From Planococcus lenghuensis (GTDB lineage Bacteria > Bacillota > Bacilli > Bacillales_A > Planococcaceae), in NCBI RefSeq assembly GCF_001999905.1, contig NZ_CP019640.1:12501-72000 (forward strand): 59,500 bases of DNA, given 5' to 3'. Shown in pieces: positions 33,978 to 44,751 of this stretch. Made by a program: the position numbers and the translations under genes. The notes beneath the pieces are model-generated. The model saw only the letters and a list, made by a program, of their open reading frames with translations. It was not told the origin of the DNA and ran no database searches. Numbering within the stretch: position 1 is the first letter of the stretch; every line of letters begins with the position of its first letter.

Positions 33978-33990
33978 ATTATTCGGATTT
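33978..33990 (+). promoter_or_regulatory. PurBox-like site upstream of purR
   Basis: attattcggattt fits the reverse form of the PurR box (AWWGTTCGGWWWT) with one mismatch. It lies 14 bases before purR, where self-regulation would act. A second box at the usual spacing was not evident, so the call is tentative. Confidence 0.35.
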
Positions 33991-34003
33991 AGGAGAGGGA
34001 TTA

Positions 34004-34837
34004 ATGAAGTGGAAGCGCAGTGAACGTTTGGTTGATATGACATATTATTTATTGGAACACCCGCATAAGTTAATTCCACTCACTTACTTCTCAGAACTTT
34101 ATGAGTCTGCTAAGTCCTCGATCAGCGAAGACTTGGGAATCGTGAAAGAGACGTTCGAAACAAAAGGAATTGGTTTGCTTATCACTGTTCCCGGTGCAGC
34201 CGGCGGCGTAAAATATGTGCCGAAACTGCATCTGGATGAAGCAGAAAACACAGTGAGTGATTTAATAACGGAGCTAAGCAGATCTGACCGGCTCTTGCCC
34301 GGCGGTTATTTGTTCATGACCGATGTGCTCGGTAATCCGGAAATGATGAACCGGGTCGGGAAAGTATTTGCAACGGCCTATGCATCCGAAAAAGTGGATG
34401 CAGTCATGACGGTTGCCACAAAAGGAATCCCGATTGCCCATGCAATTGCCCGGCATTTGAATGTTCCGGTTATCGTTGTACGGCGGGACAGCAAGGTGAC
34501 GGAAGGGCCGACAGTCAGTATCAATTATGTGTCAGGATCTGCAAGACGCATCCAGACGATGGTGCTTTCAAAACGCAGCATGAAAAGCGGTCAGCGGGTC
34601 CTGATCACTGATGACTTCATGAAAGTCGGCGGGACAATGAATGGCATGAAAAGCCTGCTGGAAGAGTTCGGCTGTGCACTCGCCGGCGTAGCAGTACTCG
34701 TTGAAGATGGCCATGCGGATAAACAGCTTGCTGATGATTATTTATCACTTGTAAAATTATGTGATGTCGATGAACGGAACCGGACCATTCAATTGGAAGC
34801 CGGAAACTTTTTAACAGAAGGAGGATTTACTTCATGA
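34004..34837 (+). CDS. purR: Purine operon repressor
   Basis: A 277-residue Bacillus-type PurR. The N-terminal winged helix ([37 protein letters not shown]) is followed by a phosphoribosyltransferase-fold domain. Its PRPP motif is [18 protein letters not shown] near residues 199-216. PRPP relieves repression of pur genes. The ATG at 34004 follows AGGAGAGGG. It overlaps ridA by four bases (ATGA), so the two are co-translated as in B. subtilis purR-yabJ. Confidence 0.97.
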   Translation: MKWKRSERLVDMTYYLLEHPHKLIPLTYFSELYESAKSSISEDLGIVKETFETKGIGLLITVPGAAGGVKYVPKLHLDEAENTVSDLITELSRSDRLLPGGYLFMTDVLGNPEMMNRVGKVFATAYASEKVDAVMTVATKGIPIAHAIARHLNVPVIVVRRDSKVTEGPTVSINYVSGSARRIQTMVLSKRSMKSGQRVLITDDFMKVGGTMNGMKSLLEEFGCALAGVAVLVEDGHADKQLADDYLSLVKLCDVDERNRTIQLEAGNFLTEGGFTS

Positions 34838-35211
34838 AGTATGTAGCAACAGATAAAGCACCGGCAGCAATCGGGCCATATTCGCAGGGAATTGCAATTA
34901 ATGGAATATTCTACAGTTCAGGACAGATTCCATTAACTGCTGCAGGGGATCTGGTGACCGGCACAATCACCGAACAGACGCATCAAGTATTCGCAAACCT
35001 GCAAGCCGTACTTGAAGAAGCCGGGTCTTCGCTGGATCGGGTTATAAAAGCCACTGTATTCGTTAAGGACATGAGCGATTTCGCGACATTAAATGATGTC
35101 TATGCTTCTTATTTTGGTGATCATAAGCCTGCGCGTTCTACTGTGGAAGTGGCACGGCTTCCAAAAGACGTGAAAGTTGAAATTGAAGTGATTGCGCTCA
35201 TTGGTAGCTAA
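34834..35211 (+). CDS. ridA: RidA-family enamine/imine deaminase
   Basis: A 125-residue trimeric protein (YabJ) that hydrolyses reactive 2-aminoacrylate-type enamines. [23 protein letters not shown] and [21 protein letters not shown] include the key Arg and Glu of the active site. Length is standard. It is coupled to purR by an ATGA overlap with AGGAGG upstream. In B. subtilis YabJ is needed for full PurR effect on purA. Confidence 0.96.
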   Translation: MKYVATDKAPAAIGPYSQGIAINGIFYSSGQIPLTAAGDLVTGTITEQTHQVFANLQAVLEEAGSSLDRVIKATVFVKDMSDFATLNDVYASYFGDHKPARSTVEVARLPKDVKVEIEVIALIGS

Positions 35212-35258
35212 CGAAGAATATTACTGCAAAATTTTTGAAAAAAACAGTTTAATTTAAA

Positions 35259-35286
35259 AGAGGAACTTCCACTTCTATGTCGAAAC
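35259..35286 (+). promoter_or_regulatory. SigH-like promoter of spoVG
   Basis: agAGGAACT (35259-35267), an 11-base spacer and gtcGAAAC (35279-35286) match the SigH pattern RnAGGAwww-N11-RnnGAAT closely. B. subtilis spoVG is SigH-dependent. The match is by eye. Confidence 0.5.
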
Positions 35287-35344
35287 CATATAAGACAAAG
35301 TCTCTATGACTTTATAAGGCTTTACGACGAGAGGTGGTGAGAGA

Positions 35345-35629
35345 ATGGAAGTCACTGATGTACGGCTGCGCCGGGTCGAGACAGAAGGAAGAATGAAAGC
35401 CGTCGCTTCCATCACGCTGGATGGGGAATTCGTCATTCATGACATCCGGGTGATTGAAGGAAACTCGGGCCTGTTTGTGGCCATGCCGAGTAAACGGTCA
35501 CCGGACGGGGAATTTCGCGATATCGCTCATCCGATCAATCCGGATGCACGTGGGAAAGTTCAGAAAGCGGTGCTGACAGCTTATGAACAGAGCGCAGAAC
35601 CGGAGCGCGTCCAAGAAGCTATCCTTTAA
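35345..35629 (+). CDS. spoVG: Regulatory RNA-binding protein SpoVG
   Basis: A 94-residue conserved protein, named for a sporulation phenotype but widespread in non-sporulating Bacillota. There it binds nucleic acids and alters gene expression and cell-envelope traits. [40 protein letters not shown] and FRDIAHPI are strongly conserved. The ATG at 35345 follows gaggtggtgag. It is monocistronic with a SigH-like promoter and a terminator. Confidence 0.97.
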   Translation: MEVTDVRLRRVETEGRMKAVASITLDGEFVIHDIRVIEGNSGLFVAMPSKRSPDGEFRDIAHPINPDARGKVQKAVLTAYEQSAEPERVQEAIL

Positions 35630-35644
35630 TTTAAGTCTGCAGTA

Positions 35645-35677
35645 AGAGTCTCCGATCGCGATGAGGCTCTTTTTTTT
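35645..35677 (+). terminator. Intrinsic terminator after spoVG
   Basis: agagtctc (35645-35652) pairs with gaggctct (35663-35670), one G-U, then a seven-base or longer T run. Confidence 0.88.
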
Positions 35678-35782
35678 GTGCTGAAAAAGCCAATGGTTTC
35701 ACCGATCAGCGCCGTACCTTGAAAAACGAGGGGGTTTGGGCTACTCTTAATAGTGAATCTACGAATAAGCGGAGGCTGAGAG

Positions 35783-37156
35783 ATGACTCATACATATGCA
35801 GTAATTCTGGCTGCAGGACAAGGGACACGCATGAAATCAAAATTATATAAAGTGTTGCACCCAGTCAGCGGTATGCCGATGGTTGAGCATGTCGTGCGCA
35901 ATGTCAGTGAAATTGGTGCTGATAAAATTGTGACCGTCGTCGGCCATGGCGCTGAAAAAGTGAAAGAACAGCTTGGCGACAGAAGCGAGTACGTGCTGCA
36001 GGAACAGCAGCTTGGAACTGCGCATGCGGTTCAGCAGGCAAGTTCATTGATCGAAGGCCTTCCAGGCGTCACGCTGGTGGTATGCGGTGACACGCCACTT
36101 ATCCGGCCGGAGACGATGCAGGCGCTCATGCAGCATCATGAGGACGAAAAAGCGAAAGCCACCATCCTTACAGCAATTGCGGAAAATCCGACAGGTTATG
36201 GACGCATCATCCGGGATGCCGGCGGGGATGTAGCAAAAATCGTCGAGCAGAAAGATGCTTCACCGAAAGAGCGGCAAGTAAAGGAAATTAATACAGGCAC
36301 TTATTGCTTTGATAATAAAGCGCTATTTGAAGCGCTGAAGCAAGTATCAAATGAAAATGCACAAGGTGAGTACTACCTTCCGGACGTCATCGAAATTCTT
36401 CAGCAGCAGGGAGAAACAGTCTCTGCCTATGCAACAGAAGATTTCAGTGAAACGCTCGGTGTGAATGACCGGGTGGCATTAGCGGAAGCTGAGCGGCTCA
36501 TGCGGCTGCGCGTTTCAGAAAAACATATGCGGAACGGTGTCTCCATTATCGATCCCGCTTCTGCTTATATCAGTCCGCTGGCGGAAATCGGCCGGGATAC
36601 GATCATTCAGCCGAATGTGATGATCGAAGGTGCGGTGAAAATCGGAGAAGATTGCCTTATCGGGCCGAACAGCCAGATTGCAGACAGTGAAATCGGTGAT
36701 CGGACAACGGTCCATTCATCTGTCATTCGAAACAGCAAAGTCGGAGCTGATACATCCGTGGGACCATTTGCGAACATCCGCCCGGATTCACGCCTTGGCG
36801 ATGCTGTGAAAATCGGCAATTTCGTTGAAGTGAAAAAGTCGACACTTGGAAAAGGAAGTAAAGTGTCTCACTTAAGCTATATCGGGGACGCGGAAGTGGG
36901 CACGGATGTCAATGTGGGCTGTGGCACAATCACTGTTAATTATGACGGTAAAAATAAACATTTGACCCAGATCGGTGATGATTCGTTCATCGGCTGCAAC
37001 TCGAATCTGATTGCACCAGTGACAATCGGAAAAGGTGCTTATGTGGCAGCCGGCTCCACCATTTCCAAGGATGTCCCTGAAGAAGCACTGGCCATTGCCA
37101 GAGCCCGTCAGGAAAACAAAGAAGATTATGTGCAAAAACTAAACCTGAAAAAGTAG
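35783..37156 (+). CDS. glmU: Bifunctional UDP-GlcNAc pyrophosphorylase / glucosamine-1-phosphate acetyltransferase
   Basis: A 457-residue enzyme making UDP-GlcNAc for peptidoglycan and teichoic acids. The uridyltransferase half starts with [14 protein letters not shown] and holds [11 protein letters not shown]. From about residue 250 a left-handed beta-helix of hexapeptide repeats runs to the end, with the acetyltransferase site in [14 protein letters not shown]. The ATG at 35783 follows GGAGG. prs begins 15 bases after the stop, as in most Bacilli. Confidence 0.98.
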   Translation: MTHTYAVILAAGQGTRMKSKLYKVLHPVSGMPMVEHVVRNVSEIGADKIVTVVGHGAEKVKEQLGDRSEYVLQEQQLGTAHAVQQASSLIEGLPGVTLVVCGDTPLIRPETMQALMQHHEDEKAKATILTAIAENPTGYGRIIRDAGGDVAKIVEQKDASPKERQVKEINTGTYCFDNKALFEALKQVSNENAQGEYYLPDVIEILQQQGETVSAYATEDFSETLGVNDRVALAEAERLMRLRVSEKHMRNGVSIIDPASAYISPLAEIGRDTIIQPNVMIEGAVKIGEDCLIGPNSQIADSEIGDRTTVHSSVIRNSKVGADTSVGPFANIRPDSRLGDAVKIGNFVEVKKSTLGKGSKVSHLSYIGDAEVGTDVNVGCGTITVNYDGKNKHLTQIGDDSFIGCNSNLIAPVTIGKGAYVAAGSTISKDVPEEALAIARARQENKEDYVQKLNLKK

Positions 37157-37171
37157 GAGGGACTCCGTCCG

Positions 37172-38137
37172 ATGGGTTATGCGTTCGATGGAAGCACGAA
37201 ATTGAAAATCTTCTCACTCAACTCCAATGAACCGCTGGCAGCTGAAATTGCTGCCGAGGTTGGTTTGCCCCTTGGCAGATGCTCAGTCAACCGCTTCAGC
37301 GATGGTGAAATCCAGATCAATATTGAAGAAAGTATCCGGGGATACGATGTGTTCATCGTACAGTCAACTTCTAAACCGGTTAATGAAAACCTGATGGAGC
37401 TGCTGATTATGATTGATGCTGTAAAACGGGCTTCGGCCCGGACGGTGAATGTGGTCATCCCTTATTACGGCTATGCCCGTCAAGACCGGAAAGCGAGATC
37501 ACGGGAGCCGATTACGGCAAAGCTGGTGGCCAATCTGCTGGAAACAGCCGGAGCAACGCGAGTCGTTGTGCTTGATCTTCATGCCCCGCAAATCCAAGGG
37601 TTTTTCGATATCCTGATTGATCACCTGCTCGCTGTGCCGCTCTTATCAGATTACTTTAAGAAACAGAGCGGGATCAATTTGGATGACGTTATCATCGTAT
37701 CGCCGGACCATGGCGGTGTAACACGCGCCCGGAAGATGGCCGACCGGCTGAAAGCGCCGATTGCCATTATTGACAAACGACGTCCCCGTCCGAATGTGGC
37801 AGAGGTGATGAATATTGTCGGTAACGTGGAGGGCAAGACAGCCATCCTTATTGATGACATCATTGATACCGCAGGCACCATCACAATTGCTGCCGATGCG
37901 TTGATTAAAAACGGGGCAAAAGAAGTTTATGCCTGTTGTTCTCATCCGGTACTTTCAGGGCCGGCTATGCAGCGGATTGATGATTCACCGATCAAGGAAC
38001 TCGTGGTGACGAATTCCATTTACCTGCCGGCAGACGAACGCTCTGCAAAAATCAAGCAATTATCAGTAGCCAGCCTGCTTGCAGAAACAATTGCTCGTGT
38101 ATATGAACAAAAGTCCGTTAGCTCACTGTTTGACTGA
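37172..38137 (+). CDS. prs: Ribose-phosphate pyrophosphokinase
   Basis: A 321-residue hexameric enzyme that makes PRPP from ribose 5-phosphate and ATP, feeding purine, pyrimidine, His, Trp and NAD synthesis. [32 protein letters not shown] and [15 protein letters not shown] are class I PRPP synthetase signatures. The PRPP-binding loop is [13 protein letters not shown]. It follows glmU closely with AGGAGGG before the ATG at 37172. Confidence 0.98.
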   Translation: MGYAFDGSTKLKIFSLNSNEPLAAEIAAEVGLPLGRCSVNRFSDGEIQINIEESIRGYDVFIVQSTSKPVNENLMELLIMIDAVKRASARTVNVVIPYYGYARQDRKARSREPITAKLVANLLETAGATRVVVLDLHAPQIQGFFDILIDHLLAVPLLSDYFKKQSGINLDDVIIVSPDHGGVTRARKMADRLKAPIAIIDKRRPRPNVAEVMNIVGNVEGKTAILIDDIIDTAGTITIAADALIKNGAKEVYACCSHPVLSGPAMQRIDDSPIKELVVTNSIYLPADERSAKIKQLSVASLLAETIARVYEQKSVSSLFD

Positions 38138-38145
38138 GCGTCCAT

Positions 38146-38170
38146 GTTTTGATTTCCTTCCTTAGGGTAA
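38146..38170 (+). promoter_or_regulatory. SigB-type promoter of ctc
   Basis: GTTTTG (38146-38151), a 13-base spacer and GGGTAA (38165-38170) match the general-stress sigma factor pattern GTTTAA-N12-15-GGGTAT. The B. subtilis ctc gene is a classic SigB target, so position and pattern agree. Confidence 0.7.
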
Positions 38171-38219
38171 ATACCTACTATCGATAAATATGCAGAGAAT
38201 TCAGGAGGGTGACAAACAC

Positions 38220-38891
38220 ATGGCTACAATTATGACTGCTCAAACAAGAGAAAGTAAAGCGCCGAATTCGGTGCTGACAGAACTCAGGAACGGCGGTTTC
38301 GTCCCTGGCGTGGTATATGGTTACCAAACAGAAACGTTATCAATTACTGTTTCAGAAAAAGATTTAATCCGCACGCTGCGAGAGACAGGACGCAATGGCG
38401 TTATCTCGCTTGAAGTGGATGGCAACAGAACCAATGTCGTATTGAACGATTATCAGATGGATGCACTGAAAGGCAGTTTCGAACATGTGGATTTCTTAGC
38501 GATCAACATGACTGAAGACCTTGAAGTGGAAACGGTCGTACACCTGATCGGAGAATCGAAAGGTGTGGAAGAAGGCGGCGTCTTGAACCAGCCGAATCGA
38601 GAAATCACATTGAAAGTGAAGCCGTCCGATATTCCGGATGCTGTCGAAATTGATGTGACGGATCTGGATATTGGCGATTCCCTGACAGTAGGCGATGTGC
38701 GTGAGCGCATTCCATATGAAATCTTAAGTGAAGATGATTATGTGCTTGTAAACGTATTTGCGCCTCGTGTCGAAGAGGAGCCGGAAACGGAAGAAACAGA
38801 CGAAGAAGCTGAAGCGGGAGCTGAAGAGACTCCAGCTGAAGGCGACAAAGCAGCGAATACTGCTGAAGACGGAGAAGAAGCACAAGAATAA
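38220..38891 (+). CDS. ctc: Ribosomal protein bL25, Ctc/TL5 type
   Basis: A 223-residue 5S rRNA-binding protein of the long general-stress form. The N-terminal L25 domain spans about residues 1-92 ([28 protein letters not shown]). The TL5-type beta domain follows to about 180. A very acidic tail ([19 protein letters not shown]) makes it somewhat longer than B. subtilis Ctc. The ATG at 38220 follows AGGAGGGTGA. A SigB-like promoter lies upstream, which fits stress induction. Confidence 0.95.
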   Translation: MATIMTAQTRESKAPNSVLTELRNGGFVPGVVYGYQTETLSITVSEKDLIRTLRETGRNGVISLEVDGNRTNVVLNDYQMDALKGSFEHVDFLAINMTEDLEVETVVHLIGESKGVEEGGVLNQPNREITLKVKPSDIPDAVEIDVTDLDIGDSLTVGDVRERIPYEILSEDDYVLVNVFAPRVEEEPETEETDEEAEAGAEETPAEGDKAANTAEDGEEAQE

Positions 38892-38909
38892 GATGGCAAC
38901 GAGCTATTG

Positions 38910-38938
38910 GGGACTGTCCATCGGCAGTCCCTTTTTTT
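38910..38938 (+). terminator. Intrinsic terminator after ctc
   Basis: gggactg (38910-38916) pairs with cagtccc (38925-38931), followed by seven T. Confidence 0.92.
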
Positions 38939-38958
38939 GTGAAGATGAGGTGAAGGAA

Positions 38959-39522
38959 ATGAAATTAATTGTCGGGCTTGGAAATCCGGGAAGAACTTAT
39001 GAAGATACCCGTCACAATATTGGGTTTAAAGTCATTGACCGACTCGCAGCTGAGTGGAATGCCCCGCTGATGCAGTCGAAATTCAATGGGGTTTTTGCGA
39101 CTGTTCACCGACCGGGAGGCAAGGTGGTTCTCTTAAAGCCACTGACCTATATGAATCTGTCAGGTGAGTGCGTCCGGCCGCTGATGGATTATTTCGATAT
39201 CGGACCCGATGAATTGACAGTCGTTTATGATGACCTTGATTTGCCGACCGGCCAGGTTCGGCTTCGGCAAAAAGGCAGTGCCGGTGGACATAACGGTATT
39301 AAATCACTTATTGCCCATCTCGGCACGCAGCAATTTAATCGGATCCGCATTGGAATCAGCCGGCCGCCTGCCGGTATGCGCGTGCCTGACTATGTATTGT
39401 CAAAGTTCCGGGAAGAAGAAGAACAGCCGGTTGCTGAGGCGGTTAAGAATGCAGCGGCAGCATGTGAATACTGGCTTGAAAAGCCGTATCCAGAAGTCAT
39501 GAACAAATTTAATGGATCATAA
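38959..39522 (+). CDS. pth: Peptidyl-tRNA hydrolase
   Basis: A 187-residue enzyme that releases peptides from tRNA dropped off the ribosome. [20 protein letters not shown] carries the catalytic His and Asn region, and [13 protein letters not shown] and [16 protein letters not shown] follow, with [11 protein letters not shown]. Length is standard. The ATG at 38959 has gaggtg seven bases upstream; in-frame codons further up lie within ctc. It precedes mfd, as in B. subtilis. Confidence 0.97.
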   Translation: MKLIVGLGNPGRTYEDTRHNIGFKVIDRLAAEWNAPLMQSKFNGVFATVHRPGGKVVLLKPLTYMNLSGECVRPLMDYFDIGPDELTVVYDDLDLPTGQVRLRQKGSAGGHNGIKSLIAHLGTQQFNRIRIGISRPPAGMRVPDYVLSKFREEEEQPVAEAVKNAAAACEYWLEKPYPEVMNKFNGS

Positions 39523-39523
39523 T

Positions 39524-39554
39524 GCTTTGGCGTCTAGACGCACAAAGCCTTTTT
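39524..39554 (+). terminator. Intrinsic terminator after pth
   Basis: gctttg-gcgtc and gacgc-a-caaagc form a long hairpin with a one-base bulge, followed by cttttt. Confidence 0.85.
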
Positions 39555-39585
39555 CTATTTTTAATTATATGGAGGAGGTACAGGA

Positions 39586-42500
39586 ATGGAGCCGATACTA
39601 CAGTCATTTACAACAGAGGAAGCCATCCGGACATTTCTGGGAGACCTGAAAAACGGAAAGGACCGTCAGCTCATTTCAGGCTTGTCCGGCAGCGCCCGTC
39701 CTGTATTATATAAAGCCGTCCAGAAAGAGCTTGGAAAACCATTGCTGGTTGTCGCACCGACCCTGTTTCACGCACAGCGGGTTTATGAAGATCTCGTGCG
39801 GCTTGCCGGTGATGAAAGTGTCCGGCTTTACCCGGCGGATGAATTGCTGGCAGCCGAACTTGCATTTTCGGGTCCTGAATTGCGTTCCCAGCGAATTGAA
39901 ACACTCGATCATATGGCGAATGGCGGAACGGGAATATATGTAACGTCGCTGGCCGGGCTCAGAAAACATTTACCTAAACCCGGACGCTGGGCTGCTTTTT
40001 CTCTATTTGCAGAAGAAGGCGGAGAAGTGGATGCGGGTAAATGGCTTCAGAAATTAGTCGCAATGGGATACGAGCGGGCCGGCATGGTCACGACACCTGG
40101 AGAGTTTGCCCTGCGTGGCGGCATTCTGGACATTTATCCGCTTACATCTGAACATCCGGTGAGAATTGAACTATTTGATACAGATGTTGATTCAATCCGT
40201 ACATTTTCAGCTGAAGACCAACGCTCACTTGATAAACTGAAAACTATTCACGTTCTTCCGGCGACGGAATTTATTCTGGAACAGACGGACAGAGAGCAGC
40301 TTGCAGAGCGACTCGAAGAGCAATTGGGAATGACATTGAGAAACGTAAAAAATGACGAGGTAAAACAAGCCCTCTTGAAATTTGTCCGGCATGATGTTGA
40401 GCTGCTGAAGGAAGGGAATATGCCGGAACAGGGAACAAAGTATGCTGCCCTTACGGAAGGACAGACGGCCTTCTTGACTGATTATTTTCCATCAGATGGT
40501 TTGGTGTTTCTGGATGAAATTGGACGAATTCAGGAAACCGAAGAATCACTCGACCGCCAAGAAAATGAAATGGCGGTATCGCTTCTGGAAGAAGGGGAAT
40601 TTGTGCATGGCATTCAACTTGCCCATTCTTTCCGAGATTGCTTGGATCGAATGGACCAGCAGGTGACATTCCTGTCCCTGTTCGCCCGCTCATTCTCAGG
40701 CATGCAGCTGAAAAAAACCGTGAATTTCTCCTGTAAACCGATGCAGGCATTCCACGGTCAGATGAATTTGCTGAAAAGTGAATTTGATCGCTGGCAGCAA
40801 GGGAATTTCCAACTCTTTATTACGGCTCGCGGCGATGACAGAATGGATAAAGTGCAGGCGGTGCTGGCAGACTATGAAATGGAAGCGGCACGCTGGACGC
40901 CGGATACCCGACTGCAGGACGGGAAAGCCTATATCGTAGATGGTGAATTGTCTGCCGGATTCGAGCTTCCGCTTCAGCGACTGGCTGTTATTACAGATGC
41001 AGAACTGTTCAAACAGCAAGGCAAAAAGCGGAAAAGACGGCCGCAGAAGCTGTCAAACGCAGAGCGCATTAAGAGCTATTCGGAGATCAAACCAGGCGAT
41101 TATATTGTACACGCACATCATGGGATCGGCCGGTATATCGGTATTGAAACACTTGAAGTAAACGGCAATCATAAAGATTATTTGCATATCCGTTACCGGG
41201 CTGATGACAAATTATATGTTCCGGTCGACCAGATCGATCTTGTTCAGAAGTATGTCGCTTCAGAAGAGCGGGAACCGAAGCTTCATAAAATGGGCGGCGC
41301 TGAGTGGAAGAAGACGAAATCGAAAGTATCCGCTGCAGTCAAGGACATTGCAGATGATCTGATCAAGCTGTATGCGGAACGGGAGTCAAAGAAAGGGTTC
41401 GCTTTCTCGGAAGACCAGGAACTGCAAAGCCAGTTTGAAGCGGAGTTTCCATACGAGGAAACAGATGATCAATTGCGCTCGATTCATGAAGTCAAACGGG
41501 ATATGGAAAAAGAGCGGCCGATGGATCGCCTGTTATGCGGAGATGTCGGATACGGAAAAACAGAAGTGGCGATCCGGGCGGCTTTTAAAGCAGTATTGGA
41601 TGGCAAACAAGTAGCCTTTCTTGTCCCGACAACTATACTTGCTCAGCAGCATTACGAAACGATGAAAGACCGCTTCAAGGATTATCCGGTCGAAATAGGT
41701 TTGCTGAACCGTTTCCGCACAAAGAAAGAGCAGGCAGAAACCACAAAAGGATTGAAAACAGGAACAGTTGATATTGTCGTCGGTACGCATCGCTTGTTGT
41801 CGAAGGATGTGGTATATCAGGATCTTGGTCTGCTCGTCGTCGACGAAGAGCAGCGATTCGGTGTGACGCACAAGGAAAAAATCAAACAGCTAAAAACGAA
41901 TGTGGATGTTCTGACGCTGACAGCTACTCCGATTCCGCGTACCCTTCACATGTCCATGGTCGGTGTCCGGGACTTGTCTGTTATTGAGACACCACCGGCT
42001 GATCGGTATCCGGTGCAGACGTATGTTATGGAATCGAACGGCGGTCTTGTCCGGGAAGCGATCGAGCGGGAAATGGCACGCGGGGGTCAGACATTCTATT
42101 TATATAACCGGGTGGACGATATGACCCGGAAAGTAAGTGAAATTCAGGAACTTGTCCCGGAAGCCCGTGTGGGACACGCGCATGGACAGATGTCGGAGAC
42201 AGAACTTGAGTCGGTCATCCTGAGTTTTCTGGACGGGGAATATGATGTGCTGGTGACAACAACCATTATTGAGACCGGTATTGATATTCCAAACGTCAAT
42301 ACGTTGATCATTCACGATGCAGATAAAATGGGGCTTTCCCAATTGTATCAGCTGCGGGGGCGTGTCGGACGTTCAAACCGGGTGGCTTATGCCTACCTGC
42401 TGCATGAACGTGATAAAGTGCTGACAGATGTTGCTGAGAAACGGTTGCACGCCATCAAGGAATTTACGGAACTCGGATCCGGCTTTAAAATCGCCATGCG

Positions 42501-43113
42501 GGATCTATCCATCCGGGGAGCCGGAAACCTGCTTGGCTCACAGCAGCACGGCTTCATTGATTCTGTTGGGTTTGGTCTGTATTCGCAAATGCTTCAGGAA
42601 GCAGTCGAAGAAAAACAAACAGGCACACCAAAAGAAGCAGTGCCTGAAGTTGAGATTTCACTCGATACCGATGCGTACATTCCAGACAGTTATATTCCGG
42701 ATGGTTACCAGAAGATCCAAATGTACAAGCGGATCAAAGGAATCGATACGGCCGAGGAAATGGAAGAGCTGCAGGATGAAATGATTGACCGGTTCGGAGA
42801 CATACCGCTTGAAGTGGATCAATTGCTCCGAATTGCCCGTATGAAAGTCTGGGCACGCACTGCCCGGGCATTTTCCATAAAGCAAAACGGCCAATATACG
42901 GAAATCCGGCTGACCCAGGAGGGCTCCAAGTCAATTGATGGCGGAAAATTGATGCAAGACACAGCTGTTTTTGGCAAAGCTGTCGGTTTCCAGGTGAATG
43001 GTCAGGAACTTGTCTTGCGGATTGACGAGAAAAAAATAGCGAAGAACCATCCGTTCGATGTGCTTGAATCTGTTATGAAAATGCTGCCTGACTCACTCCG
43101 GAATGCGGCATAG
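39586..43113 (+). CDS. mfd: Transcription-repair coupling factor
   Basis: A 1175-residue ATP-dependent translocase that removes stalled RNA polymerase and recruits UvrA. The N-terminal UvrB-like module (about residues 1-350) includes [18 protein letters not shown]. The RNA polymerase interaction domain around 500-570 has [20 protein letters not shown]. The translocase has Walker A GDVGYGKT starting at residue 652, the DEEQ box in [10 protein letters not shown], and [15 protein letters not shown]-terminal TRCF domain ends it. GGAGGAGG precedes the ATG. yabM begins three bases after the stop; spoVT, present there in B. subtilis, is missing. Confidence 0.98.
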   Translation: MEPILQSFTTEEAIRTFLGDLKNGKDRQLISGLSGSARPVLYKAVQKELGKPLLVVAPTLFHAQRVYEDLVRLAGDESVRLYPADELLAAELAFSGPELRSQRIETLDHMANGGTGIYVTSLAGLRKHLPKPGRWAAFSLFAEEGGEVDAGKWLQKLVAMGYERAGMVTTPGEFALRGGILDIYPLTSEHPVRIELFDTDVDSIRTFSAEDQRSLDKLKTIHVLPATEFILEQTDREQLAERLEEQLGMTLRNVKNDEVKQALLKFVRHDVELLKEGNMPEQGTKYAALTEGQTAFLTDYFPSDGLVFLDEIGRIQETEESLDRQENEMAVSLLEEGEFVHGIQLAHSFRDCLDRMDQQVTFLSLFARSFSGMQLKKTVNFSCKPMQAFHGQMNLLKSEFDRWQQGNFQLFITARGDDRMDKVQAVLADYEMEAARWTPDTRLQDGKAYIVDGELSAGFELPLQRLAVITDAELFKQQGKKRKRRPQKLSNAERIKSYSEIKPGDYIVHAHHGIGRYIGIETLEVNGNHKDYLHIRYRADDKLYVPVDQIDLVQKYVASEEREPKLHKMGGAEWKKTKSKVSAAVKDIADDLIKLYAERESKKGFAFSEDQELQSQFEAEFPYEETDDQLRSIHEVKRDMEKERPMDRLLCGDVGYGKTEVAIRAAFKAVLDGKQVAFLVPTTILAQQHYETMKDRFKDYPVEIGLLNRFRTKKEQAETTKGLKTGTVDIVVGTHRLLSKDVVYQDLGLLVVDEEQRFGVTHKEKIKQLKTNVDVLTLTATPIPRTLHMSMVGVRDLSVIETPPADRYPVQTYVMESNGGLVREAIEREMARGGQTFYLYNRVDDMTRKVSEIQELVPEARVGHAHGQMSETELESVILSFLDGEYDVLVTTTIIETGIDIPNVNTLIIHDADKMGLSQLYQLRGRVGRSNRVAYAYLLHERDKVLTDVAEKRLHAIKEFTELGSGFKIAMRDLSIRGAGNLLGSQQHGFIDSVGFGLYSQMLQEAVEEKQTGTPKEAVPEVEISLDTDAYIPDSYIPDGYQKIQMYKRIKGIDTAEEMEELQDEMIDRFGDIPLEVDQLLRIARMKVWARTARAFSIKQNGQYTEIRLTQEGSKSIDGGKLMQDTAVFGKAVGFQVNGQELVLRIDEKKIAKNHPFDVLESVMKMLPDSLRNAA

Positions 43114-43116
43114 TCA

Positions 43117-44751
43117 ATGGCGAGAACGGGAATGAATGCAGGCATGAAAGACCGGTCAACCATGGCTTCTTTTATGAAAGGGGCTTCCCTGCTGTTGATG
43201 GCAGGGTTTATTGTGAAACTATTAAGCGTCGCATACCGGGTGCCTTTTCAGAACCTGGCAGGAGACAGAGGATTTTATGTATACCAGCAGATCTATCCGT
43301 TCGTCGGAGTGTTCACAGCCTGGACTTCCTACGGTTTTTCAGTAGCAGTGTCGAAAATGCTGGCTGACAGCCGCGAAGAAGAGGAAGGGGCCATATTACG
43401 GATAGCGTTTGGTTGTATTTCAGGTTTCGCCATTATTGTATTCGGACTGCTGTTTTTCGGCTCCCCGCTTCTGGCGGATTGGATGGGGGATTCCGAGCTG
43501 GCGCCGCTTTTAAAAATCAGTGCGCTGGCGGTGCTGCTGATGCCTGTACTTGCCGTATTAAAAGGATTCTCTCAAGCTGACCAAGATATGGGTCCTGTTG
43601 CATCTGCACAGGTTTTCGAACAGACAGTTCGTGTCTTTGTTATATTGATTGGAACATGGATCGTTGTATCATACGGATTTTCAATCTATGCGGCAGGCGC
43701 AGCCGCGTTATGGGGAACAATAGCAGGCGAACTGGCGGGCGTTACGCTGCTGGTTTTATATACGGCGAGAACCGGGTGGGGTTTCACTGTGCGGTCAAAG
43801 GTAGCATTATGGCCGACTGTCCGTAAAATGACGGCACTTAGCGTAAGCCTCAGTTTCAGTTCTCTGCTGCTGCTGCTTTTTCAGCTTGCCGACTCCTTTA
43901 CCGTTTTTCGATTACTGGAAGAAAGCGGCTTGCCGCGATTGGAGGCAATGGAACGCAAGGGAGTCTATGACCGGGCGCAGCCATTGGTTCAATTTGGTCT
44001 TCTGCTCGCGTCCTCACTCGCACTGTCCATTGTCCCGCTCGTCGCCCGCATGGACCGAAAACCCGGCGGGCGCCCACCGGAGCATTATGTCCGCCTGTCA
44101 TTCCGGGCAGCACTGTTAATTGCGGCAGCGACAACAGCGGGTCTTATACTGACAATGCCTTATGTCAATGAAATGCTGTTTAAGACAACGGAAGGGTCAG
44201 CAACGTTGGCAGTCTTCAGCATCCAAGTGATGTGGGTCTCGCTGCTGCTGGTCTGGATGGCCATCCTTCAAGGTGCCGGGAAAGAAAAGGTGCCGGCACT
44301 GCTGCTGCTTGCTGGCCTGATCCTGAAATGGACAGGGAATGTTGTGCTGGTTCCGGCGCTTGGCATCATGGGTGCAGCGCTTGCCGGCAATATCGCGCTC
44401 ATCATTTCGACAGCAAGTCTTTACTATTACTTTAAACGAACATGGCCGATTCGTTTCGCTCCGTTCGCTTATTACAGGAAAATGGCCGCTGCATTGGTGT
44501 CGATGGCTGTGTGTGTTCTCAGCTGGATTTTATTGGCGGATAGTTTGCTGTTTAATAGCTTGCCGGATCGCTTATCAGCTGCCTGCACAGCATTGACCGC
44601 CGCAGCAGTCGGCGCAGCAGTTTTTCTTGCAGCCGCTGCTAAAATGCGTATCCTTTCTGAGAAGGAGTGGTATGTTATTCCTTTTGGAAGGAAAATGGCC
44701 AAGTTTCAGTTATGGATGAATAAGAACAAAAGAAAGGGGGAACTTCGTTGA
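43117..44751 (+). CDS. yabM: Polysaccharide biosynthesis/MurJ-like flippase family membrane protein (YabM)
   Basis: A 544-residue integral membrane protein with about 14 hydrophobic segments from residue 20 on. SFMKGASLLLMAGFIVKLLSV and VPFQNLAGDRGFYVYQQIYP typify the SpoVB/YabM group of the MOP exporter superfamily. Relatives flip lipid-linked cell-envelope precursors; the substrate here is unknown. The start at ATG 43117 has no good ribosome binding site, and the ATG codons at 43132 or 43144 could serve instead. Coupling to mfd is likely. It overlaps yabN by four bases. Confidence 0.88.
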   Translation: MARTGMNAGMKDRSTMASFMKGASLLLMAGFIVKLLSVAYRVPFQNLAGDRGFYVYQQIYPFVGVFTAWTSYGFSVAVSKMLADSREEEEGAILRIAFGCISGFAIIVFGLLFFGSPLLADWMGDSELAPLLKISALAVLLMPVLAVLKGFSQADQDMGPVASAQVFEQTVRVFVILIGTWIVVSYGFSIYAAGAAALWGTIAGELAGVTLLVLYTARTGWGFTVRSKVALWPTVRKMTALSVSLSFSSLLLLLFQLADSFTVFRLLEESGLPRLEAMERKGVYDRAQPLVQFGLLLASSLALSIVPLVARMDRKPGGRPPEHYVRLSFRAALLIAAATTAGLILTMPYVNEMLFKTTEGSATLAVFSIQVMWVSLLLVWMAILQGAGKEKVPALLLLAGLILKWTGNVVLVPALGIMGAALAGNIALIISTASLYYYFKRTWPIRFAPFAYYRKMAAALVSMAVCVLSWILLADSLLFNSLPDRLSAACTALTAAAVGAAVFLAAAAKMRILSEKEWYVIPFGRKMAKFQLWMNKNKRKGELR

